Assembly (NCBI GenBank): GCA_964034945.1
Contig: OZ035962.1
Location: 72,435,274 to 72,499,273 of the forward strand
Direction of reading: 5' to 3'
DNA from: Chrysopilus asiliformis
Taxonomy: Eukaryota; Arthropoda; Insecta; Diptera; Rhagionidae
Length of the DNA stretch: 64,000 bases
Below are positions 56,235-64,000 of the stretch, one piece after another. The stretch's first letter is position 1. Every line of letters starts with the position of its first letter. The notes beneath the pieces were generated by a model. That model was not told where the DNA came from. It saw only the letters and a list, made by a program, of their open reading frames with translations, and ran no database searches. Both the position numbers and the translations under genes were made by a program.

Positions 56235-56900
56235 AAGTTTTATTCTTGTATGGGGGAGAGGGGGAGAAATAGTCCAATTTTGCCCGTCAAGAAACAAAGT
56301 TTCAAGTCTCTAGCTCAATTTCAAGTCTCTAGCTCAATTTCAAATCTCTAGTTCAATCCTTTCGAAAGTTATGGTGTTCACAGACGGACAGACAGACAGG
56401 CGGACAGACAGACAGACGGACACACAGACGGACTGACAGACGGACAGACAGACGGACAGACAGACGGACAGACAGACGGACACACAGACAGACAGACGGA
56501 CAGACAGACGGACAGATAGACGGACAGGCAGACGGATAGACAGACGGACAGACAGACGGACAGACAGACGGACAGACAGGCGGACAGACAGACGGACAGA
56601 CAGATGGACAGACAGACGGACAGACAGACGGACAGACAGGCGGACAGACAGACGGACAGACAGATGGACAGACAGACGGACAGACAGATGGACAGACAGA
56701 CGGACAGACAGACGGACAGATAGACGGACATATAAACGGACAGACAGATGGACAGACAGACTGTGAGACAGACGGACAAACTGGCGGATATATAGACAGA
56801 TGGATGGATTAGCGGGAATAAAAATCTTTTGTTATCCCAAACACCCTGGTGTAGTTTATTTTTGTGTCCGACGATTGGTTCAAGGCGTAACAAATGGTAT
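56235..56900 (+). repeat. Family B copy with an expanded 12-bp microsatellite core
   Basis: Starts with attcttgtatgggggagaggggg and agtctctagctcaattt repeated three times. The core, normally 20-40 bases, has grown to about 420 bases of CGGACAGACAGA units with scattered variants (56383-56802). It ends with aaacaccctggtgtagtttatttttgtg and ggcgtaacaaatggtatac. The 171-codon minus-strand frame (SVCLSVCL repeats) is a translation of this array. Confidence 0.85.
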
Positions 56901-58384
56901 ACTAAATCTAATTTTTTATGAATCTCATACAGAGTATGATAAATCTTTTGGTTTACTGGGTAGTTGCACTCGTTTGTTTGTTAGTGAGTTACCCTGCAGA
57001 CCAAAGGAATCTGATTGAATTAGAAGAAGAAAAGGAATTCACAAATTTTGGATTTTGAGTTAACAATAAAATGCAACAGTATAATCATTACAATAGAAAT
57101 AATACAAAAGAGAATCTGTTGCTCGATAACAAGTTATTAAAGATGCGTTTACGTTAGCCATCTTGATTTATAAATTATTTAAGCTACGTTTACATTAATC
57201 GTTTTAAATTATATAAATGAATCGTGAACATCTGCTATGTAACACACCAAAAATTACATAAAATATATTTAATTTTTCATAAAAACACGTTTTCATGTTA
57301 AATACGACTTCCATACAGAACGTGTAAATGCAGAAATTCACACTCAAAGTGGAATAATAAATTTTATCTCAACGCAAGAGTACATATAGATGCATTTTTT
57401 GACAATTTTTTTGTTTTTTTTTTTAAATTCTGTAAAACAATGTTTTGCAATCGATTCTGCTTAACTTGAGATACAATAAAATAGAGCTAAACTACGTTTT
57501 TACATTTTTCCGGACCAGAGGACGGAATAAACCGGAAGGTCGGGAAAGTACATGTTTGCGTTGCAGCGACCATTCTAAATCACCCTCCTAAACGAAGGAA
57601 TTTCAAAATATGAAAAAAAAATCCAATACAGTTCAAGCCATAAACGTTTCAATGAACGTTCAAGCCATTAACGTTATCAATGATATTTTTAGCATAACTG
57701 TGTGCTTCAGAAAAAAGTCGCAAAACACACATTTCTTTCCACCAGCCCCTATGATGTGGTGCCTTAAATGGTTATTAAAATTGAAATTCGAAAATCTCGT
57801 GGATATTTATAGACTATACTATTAATAGATATTAAAATATTACTTGGGCCATATTTTTCAATACTTGCAGTTTCCAAAGCCATTTTTGTTCATTGAAACA
57901 TTTTATTGATTTTATGAAAATGCTGCTCTAGGCATTATGGTCGGGATGGGTTTTGATAAAATATGAAAACAGTAATATCAATTTTAAAACTGTCCTGCAT
58001 TATATATATATCCTTTTCATTACTAAAATCGTGACCAAACGTTTTCTGTTATTAATTCTAGATTACAATGAGATAACCCTTCAGATGACTAACAACTTTT
58101 CATTGAACATATGTATTAGCTTTTTAATGTTTGTGTAATCGGGTCAAAGTAAAATGAAATTTCTCATAAAAGCATATAATTTGCCAACCATAATATTAAC
58201 ATCTAATATCACTTACATATATGAATGTGCTTACAAGTTCGATAAATGTTGTTTTTCCCAGACTTTTAGAGGCTCAAGTATTACGCACTCTCGCGAATGT
58301 TTTTTTAAAAGCATCTGTTTACGAAATCTGTTTGTCAGGGTCAAATCCTGGAATCTAATTTTGATCCACTTCCACTCATCCGAT
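56901..58384. other. Gene-free AT-rich stretch
   Basis: Only short T-rich frames. An imperfect repeated block (gcgtttacgttagcc..ttgatttataaattatttaa and gctacgtttacattaatcg..tttaaattatataaatgaa, 57142-57225) may be an old tandem. No gene supported. Confidence 0.45.
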
Positions 58385-58745
58385 TGAATGGAAATTTTGC
58401 ACACATACGTAACTCCGATGACAATACAATACTTTCGTCCTTGTAAGGACAAGGGAAGCTCGTGTAAGCAATCACGTAACTCTCCATTTCCTCAAATATT
58501 CTGGGCAAAATCTTATCTGGGGGTTCTTGGTGTTGCTATATCCGATTCTGGTATTAAGAAATCTGAAGGTCCTGTAAGGACAACGTGATTATCTTTTTCC
58601 TCAAATTTTCCGGAAAAAATATCATTTGGGGATTTTTAGGGTCGCTGAATTTGATTTTGACGTGAATAAGTCTGTAAGGATAATGTGATTATTTTTTTCC
58701 GGGCGTATTTTGGAGTCACTGAATTCGATTCTGCAGTAGGATTCT
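58385..58745 (+). repeat. Family D modular repeat copy
   Basis: Three modules of roughly 100-130 bp, each with a (a/g)gtc(c/g)(t/c)(t/g)taaggacaa...gattat.tttttcc..aaattt.c(c/t)gg part and a ggg.(t/g)(c/t)gctgaat(t/c)(t/c)gatt part. They are related to the modules at 34740-34923 and 43440-43800. Function unknown. Confidence 0.6.
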
Positions 58746-59987
58746 TGGCACTTATAACGATGCATTTCTCCACAACGATGTCGTTATCCATAAATACGAA
58801 TAAGAGCTTTTACGTTTGCGGTAGTGATATAAAATGGCGTTGTATTTGTTGCTCGCTGTTAACTTTCCAATAAAATTACCCTCGACTATGACTCCGCAAC
58901 ACTGATTCTTCCAAAACGAATTTTCATAACGACTGCTCTCGTACCAGTCGATAAACACTAATGTTTGAATTTCGTCCACTTAAGAATGTTGTTTAATTGT
59001 TGTCGCTTTGGCAAAAACGAAATAAAATGTTGAAAGCGTCCCTTAATTGTCTAAACATTACTCGCATTTCCCTTTTCCCCAAAAAAACTAAATTAAATTC
59101 GCCTTTACTTTGTGACCAAAGGATGAAATTTTCAAACCGCTGATGAAAAGAGATCTTCCAACAGCGGAAACCGGTTGTAGTGACGAAAGAGTGAGGGAAA
59201 CACATGTTGGCAGCAAGAAAGCGCAATAAAATTGAATTGAATCAAAATTGCTTGACAGCAAAAAAATCTTTTGTATTTAACCTCAACCATTTGTGTTTAT
59301 TTCTGTGACATTTTTTTGTTGTGATTGTTAAAATTCTTTCCCAAAAATGTAAAACCTTTTCATTTGGCTAAACCGAGGAAATTCTAAAACGATTTTCGGA
59401 GACTTTTCTATTTTGTTTTTCAAAGGAAAAGTGTGCGGAAATCCATCTAGAATTTCATAAAAAACTACCAGCTGGCCGCCCGACTTATATAAATACTTTT
59501 CACAGCTAAATATTACACTTTTTCGAAAGAAAATTGTTATTTGTTTACTTTTCAAAATATGTCGAATTTAAAACAAATTTTAAATTTGCCGCTCCTGTCA
59601 AGATTCTATTTAAATTTTCGCCGCCAAAGGGAAAATTAACCACCTGTACAAAATAATACCCTTAGCGAACTTTCCAGATCGTTATTTATCGAATTTGCCA
59701 AGAATCCTACTGCTGGAGTCAAAAGGTCCGTTAGAATAACTCAAAACCAAGGATATATTTTCAAAGAATAAAAAAAAGTATAAACAAGCATAGCGAAAGG
59801 CAGACGTAATTTTGGAGTTTTAGTGTTACTAATCAAATACGAAATGACTTAAAAGAATAAAATAAAATAAAGAATTAAAAAAAAACGTATCAGAAATAAA
59901 AGCGAAATAAAAGCATAATAAATAAAATAAAACAAATATTTATCTCGCTTTTATTGATGATATATAGCGTCCAAAAAATGTTTTTTT
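58746..59987. other. Stretch without recognised features
   Basis: Several minus-strand frames of 70-80 codons occur (58752-58979, 58993-59226, 59328-59555) in a slightly less AT-rich part. None has a recognisable domain or splice context that would support a gene. 59830-59960 is a run of aataaaataaaa-type low complexity. Confidence 0.4.
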
Positions 59988-60325
59988 TTTCCTTTTTAGC
60001 CATCATCCTCGGCGCTACAGGTCTCGAAGAGACTGGGCCGAGGTTTCATAACGAAGCGGGGACCTACAGTTTTACATGGATTGCGAACCATGGACGAATG
60101 AGAACATTTGTGAGGTTTTTAAGTTGAAATCCATCAACAGCAGAGGCCGTGAGAGCAATCTAGACCGATGATGTCGTTAGCTCCAAGCGGCAACTATCAC
60201 TACTCCTTTTGTAAAGCAAGTTGAGTGTACTTGAATCACAGCGTGCGACAGTCGGGAATTGAACCACCGACCTCCAGAATACGGGCTAAGTACTTTACCA
60301 TTTGGACTACGCTGAACCTGGACTT
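59988..60325 (-). mobile_element. tRNA-derived SINE
   Basis: Read on the minus strand, the head has an A box TAGTCCAAATG (60299-60309) and, 33 bases later, a B box GGTTCAATTCC (60255-60265). Together these form an internal RNA polymerase III promoter. The unrelated body of about 250 bases ends near 60000, followed by an A-rich tail (aaaaaggaaaaaaaaaaa on the minus strand). No coding capacity; it would need a LINE for movement. A target duplication could not be defined. Confidence 0.8.
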
Positions 60326-60463
60326 TTTAGTGCATTTTTTAATTTTTACTTTCTTCTACGGAGTATAATAAAGTATTGTATTCATGAAAAATTTCGACCT
60401 CTTAATTTTGCCTAAAAAACATTTCCCGATCTCTCCTGAGTCGATTTGAGTCATATCTAAAAA
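60326..60463 (+). repeat. Leader of the octamer array (family A/B-like flank)
   Basis: Contains acggagtataataaagtattg and gatctctcctgagtcgatttgagtcatatctaaaaaatgtc just before the array. Many dipteran interspersed repeats show a ...gagtcgat.tagccatgtcCGTCTGTCTG... order, so the array probably grew from the GTCTG core of such a repeat. Confidence 0.5.
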
Positions 60464-63400
60464 ATGTCTTTCTGTCTGTCAGTCTGTCAGTCTGTCAGTC
60501 TGTCAGTCTGTCAGTCTGTCAGTCTGTCAGTCTGTCAGTCTGTCAGTCTGTCAGTCTGTCAGTCTGTCAGTCTGTCAGTCTGTCAGTCTGTCAGTCTGTC
60601 AGTCTGTCAGTCTGTCAGTCTGTCAGTCTGTCAGTCTGTCAGTCTGTCAGTCTGTCAGTCTGTCAGTCTGTCAGTCTGTCAGTCTGTCAGTCTGTCAGTC
60701 TGTCAGTCTGTCAGTCTGTCAGTCTGTCAGTCTGTCAGTCTGTCAGTCTGTCAGTCTGTCAGTCTGTCAGTCTGTCAGTCTGTCAGTCTGTCAGTCTGTC
60801 AGTCTGTCAGTCTGTCAGTCTGTCAGTCTGTCAGTCTGTCAGTCTGTCAGTCTGTCAGTCTGTCAGTCTGTCAGTCTGTCAGTCTGTCAGTCTGTCAGTC
60901 TGTCAGTCTGTCAGTCTGTCAGTCTGTCAGTCTGTCAGTCTGTCAGTCTGTCAGTCTGTCAGTCTGTCAGTCTGTCAGTCTGTCAGTCTGTCAGTCTGTC
61001 AGTCTGTCAGTCTGTCAGTCTGTCAGTCTGTCAGTCTGTCAGTCTGTCAGTCTGTCAGTCTGTCAGTCTGTCAGTCTGTCAGTCTGTCAGTCTGTCAGTC
61101 TGTCAGTCTGTCAGTCTGTCAGTCTGTCAGTCTGTCAGTCTGTCAGTCTGTCAGTCTGTCAGTCTGTCAGTCTGTCAGTCTGTCAGTCTGTCAGTCTGTC
61201 AGTCTGTCAGTCTGTCAGTCTGTCAGTCTGTCAGTCTGTCAGTCTGTCAGTCTGTCAGTCTGTCAGTCTGTCAGTCTGTCAGTCTGTCAGTCTGTCAGTC
61301 TGTCAGTCTGTCAGTCTGTCAGTCTGTCAGTCTGTCAGTCTGTCAGTCTGTCAGTCTGTCAGTCTGTCAGTCTGTCAGTCTGTCAGTCTGTCAGTCTGTC
61401 AGTCTGTCAGTCTGTCAGTCTGTCAGTCTGTCAGTCTGTCAGTCTGTCAGTCTGTCAGTCTGTCAGTCTGTCAGTCTGTCAGTCTGTCAGTCTGTCAGTC
61501 TGTCAGTCTGTCAGTCTGTCAGTCTGTCAGTCTGTCAGTCTGTCAGTCTGTCAGTCTGTCAGTCTGTCAGTCTGTCAGTCTGTCAGTCTGTCAGTCTGTC
61601 AGTCTGTCAGTCTGTCAGTCTGTCAGTCTGTCAGTCTGTCAGTCTGTCAGTCTGTCAGTCTGTCAGTCTGTCAGTCTGTCAGTCTGTCAGTCTGTCAGTC
61701 TGTCAGTCTGTCAGTCTGTCAGTCTGTCAGTCTGTCAGTCTGTCAGTCTGTCAGTCTGTCAGTCTGTCAGTCTGTCAGTCTGTCAGTCTGTCAGTCTGTC
61801 AGTCTGTCAGTCTGTCAGTCTGTCAGTCTGTCAGTCTGTCAGTCTGTCAGTCTGTCAGTCTGTCAGTCTGTCAGTCTGTCAGTCTGTCAGTCTGTCAGTC
61901 TGTCAGTCTGTCAGTCTGTCAGTCTGTCAGTCTGTCAGTCTGTCAGTCTGTCAGTCTGTCAGTCTGTCAGTCTGTCAGTCTGTCAGTCTGTCAGTCTGTC
62001 AGTCTGTCAGTCTGTCAGTCTGTCAGTCTGTCAGTCTGTCAGTCTGTCAGTCTGTCAGTCTGTCAGTCTGTCAGTCTGTCAGTCTGTCAGTCTGTCAGTC
62101 TGTCAGTCTGTCAGTCTGTCAGTCTGTCAGTCTGTCAGTCTGTCAGTCTGTCAGTCTGTCAGTCTGTCAGTCTGTCAGTCTGTCAGTCTGTCAGTCTGTC
62201 AGTCTGTCAGTCTGTCAGTCTGTCAGTCTGTCAGTCTGTCAGTCTGTCAGTCTGTCAGTCTGTCAGTCTGTCAGTCTGTCAGTCTGTCAGTCTGTCAGTC
62301 TGTCAGTCTGTCAGTCTGTCAGTCTGTCAGTCTGTCAGTCTGTCAGTCTGTCAGTCTGTCAGTCTGTCAGTCTGTCAGTCTGTCAGTCTGTCAGTCTGTC
62401 AGTCTGTCAGTCTGTCAGTCTGTCAGTCTGTCAGTCTGTCAGTCTGTCAGTCTGTCAGTCTGTCAGTCTGTCAGTCTGTCAGTCTGTCAGTCTGTCAGTC
62501 TGTCAGTCTGTCAGTCTGTCAGTCTGTCAGTCTGTCAGTCTGTCAGTCTGTCAGTCTGTCAGTCTGTCAGTCTGTCAGTCTGTCAGTCTGTCAGTCTGTC
62601 AGTCTGTCAGTCTGTCAGTCTGTCAGTCTGTCAGTCTGTCAGTCTGTCAGTCTGTCAGTCTGTCAGTCTGTCAGTCTGTCAGTCTGTCAGTCTGTCAGTC
62701 TGTCAGTCTGTCAGTCTGTCAGTCTGTCAGTCTGTCAGTCTGTCAGTCTGTCAGTCTGTCAGTCTGTCAGTCTGTCAGTCTGTCAGTCTGTCAGTCTGTC
62801 AGTCTGTCAGTCTGTCAGTCTGTCAGTCTGTCAGTCTGTCAGTCTGTCAGTCTGTCAGTCTGTCAGTCTGTCAGTCTGTCAGTCTGTCAGTCTGTCAGTC
62901 TGTCAGTCTGTCAGTCTGTCAGTCTGTCAGTCTGTCAGTCTGTCAGTCTGTCAGTCTGTCAGTCTGTCAGTCTGTCAGTCTGTCAGTCTGTCAGTCTGTC
63001 AGTCTGTCAGTCTGTCAGTCTGTCAGTCTGTCAGTCTGTCAGTCTGTCAGTCTGTCAGTCTGTCAGTCTGTCAGTCTGTCAGTCTGTCAGTCTGTCAGTC
63101 TGTCAGTCTGTCAGTCTGTCAGTCTGTCAGTCTGTCAGTCTGTCAGTCTGTCAGTCTGTCAGTCTGTCAGTCTGTCAGTCTGTCAGTCTGTCAGTCTGTC
63201 AGTCTGTCAGTCTGTCAGTCTGTCAGTCTGTCAGTCTGTCAGTCTGTCAGTCTGTCAGTCTGTCAGTCTGTCAGTCTGTCAGTCTGTCAGTCTGTCAGTC
63301 TGTCAGTCTGTCAGTCTGTCAGTCTGTCAGTCTGTCAGTCTGTCAGTCTGTCAGTCTGTCAGTCTGTCAGTCTGTCAGTCTGTCAGTCTGTCAGTCTGTC

Positions 63401-64000
63401 AGTCTGTCAGTCTGTCAGTCTGTCAGTCTGTCAGTCTGTCAGTCTGTCAGTCTGTCAGTCTGTCAGTCTGTCAGTCTGTCAGTCTGTCAGTCTGTCAGTC
63501 TGTCAGTCTGTCAGTCTGTCAGTCTGTCAGTCTGTCAGTCTGTCAGTCTGTCAGTCTGTCAGTCTGTCAGTCTGTCAGTCTGTCAGTCTGTCAGTCTGTC
63601 AGTCTGTCAGTCTGTCAGTCTGTCAGTCTGTCAGTCTGTCAGTCTGTCAGTCTGTCAGTCTGTCAGTCTGTCAGTCTGTCAGTCTGTCAGTCTGTCAGTC
63701 TGTCAGTCTGTCAGTCTGTCAGTCTGTCAGTCTGTCAGTCTGTCAGTCTGTCAGTCTGTCAGTCTGTCAGTCTGTCAGTCTGTCAGTCTGTCAGTCTGTC
63801 AGTCTGTCAGTCTGTCAGTCTGTCAGTCTGTCAGTCTGTCAGTCTGTCAGTCTGTCAGTCTGTCAGTCTGTCAGTCTGTCAGTCTGTCAGTCTGTCAGTC
63901 TGTCAGTCTGTCAGTCTGTCAGTCTGTCAGTCTGTCAGTCTGTCAGTCTGTCAGTCTGTCAGTCTGTCAGTCTGTCAGTCTGTCAGTCTGTCAGTCTGTC
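60464..64000 (+). repeat. Perfect TGTCAGTC octamer satellite, over 3.5 kb
   Basis: More than 440 head-to-tail copies of TGTCAGTC without a visible interruption run to the end of the window, so the true length is unknown. Such purity points to very recent expansion, gene conversion or an assembly-driven extension. No start or stop context suggests coding. Confidence 0.97.

Noticed and set aside
56378..56893. 171-codon frame of SVCLSVCL repeats
   Set aside because: Translation of a 12-bp microsatellite within a family B repeat.

Overview
This window looks like transposon-packed DNA from an insect, probably a fly. The composition is AT-rich. The only conventional host gene part I recognise is a single first exon of a MOXD1/DBH-like (DOMON) protein at about 19.6-19.9 kb on the minus strand. 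The rest belongs to insect-type cut-and-paste elements (piggyBac, mariner, DD41D-type Tc1/mariner, hAT, PIF/Harbinger), a non-autonomous LTR retrotransposon, SINE/tRNA-like pieces, two satellite arrays and several interspersed repeat families. I see no prokaryotic signal, no CRISPR array and no operon. Dipteran origin is an inference from transposon types and repeat style, not proven.

Layout. 0-9 kb: piggyBac-like MITEs (1.3-1.9 and 2.47-2.67 kb), a DD41D-like transposon remnant (4.4-5.0 kb), a hAT element (5.2-6.4 kb) that swallowed a fold-back repeat (family A), and a 1.3 kb element with a 9-bp target duplication (7.8-9.1 kb). 9-19.5 kb: copies of repeat families A and B (both carry a GTCCGTCTGTC-type core), a small hAT MITE (11.2 kb), a short-TIR MITE (12.3 kb), a TTAA MITE (15.1 kb), a hAT element holding a nested element with a Myb/SANT-like domain (17.3-18.9 kb), and a TIR element made of 78-bp tandem repeats (19.1-19.4 kb). 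19.5-27 kb: the MOXD1-like exon, a TIR element (21.8 kb), a tRNA-like sequence, and a hAT element full of TTATCTAGATAA motifs (23.5-25.0 kb).

27.07-32.38 kb: a 5.3 kb inverted-terminus element, flanked by a 7-bp duplication, whose body is a satellite of about 250 copies of a 19-bp unit. 34.9-36.4 kb: a PIF/Harbinger derivative with its own nested MITE. 36.5-37.2 kb: a fold-back copy of family A. 38.6-39.6 kb: a DD41D-type transposon whose remaining transposase is broken by one stop codon.

45.5-55.5 kb is a nested set that can be read exactly from terminal repeats and target duplications. A piggyBac-like element (TTAA) contains a Harbinger-type MITE and a mariner (TA). The mariner in turn contains an 8.2 kb LTR retrotransposon (4-bp duplication AGTA) with two almost identical 2,442-bp LTRs, a gag-like orphan ORF and no pol. 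The mariner reading frame and the piggyBac reading frame both resume cleanly across the inserted DNA.

55.5-64 kb: AT-rich sequence, a family B copy with an expanded 12-bp CGGACAGACAGA-type array, a family D copy, a tRNA-derived SINE on the minus strand (60.0-60.3 kb), and a perfect TGTCAGTC octamer array of more than 3.5 kb that runs off the end of the window.

Apart from the MOXD1-like exon the coding content is transposon-derived and mostly broken. The biological interest lies in the nested insertions and in the way tandem arrays grow inside transposable elements.
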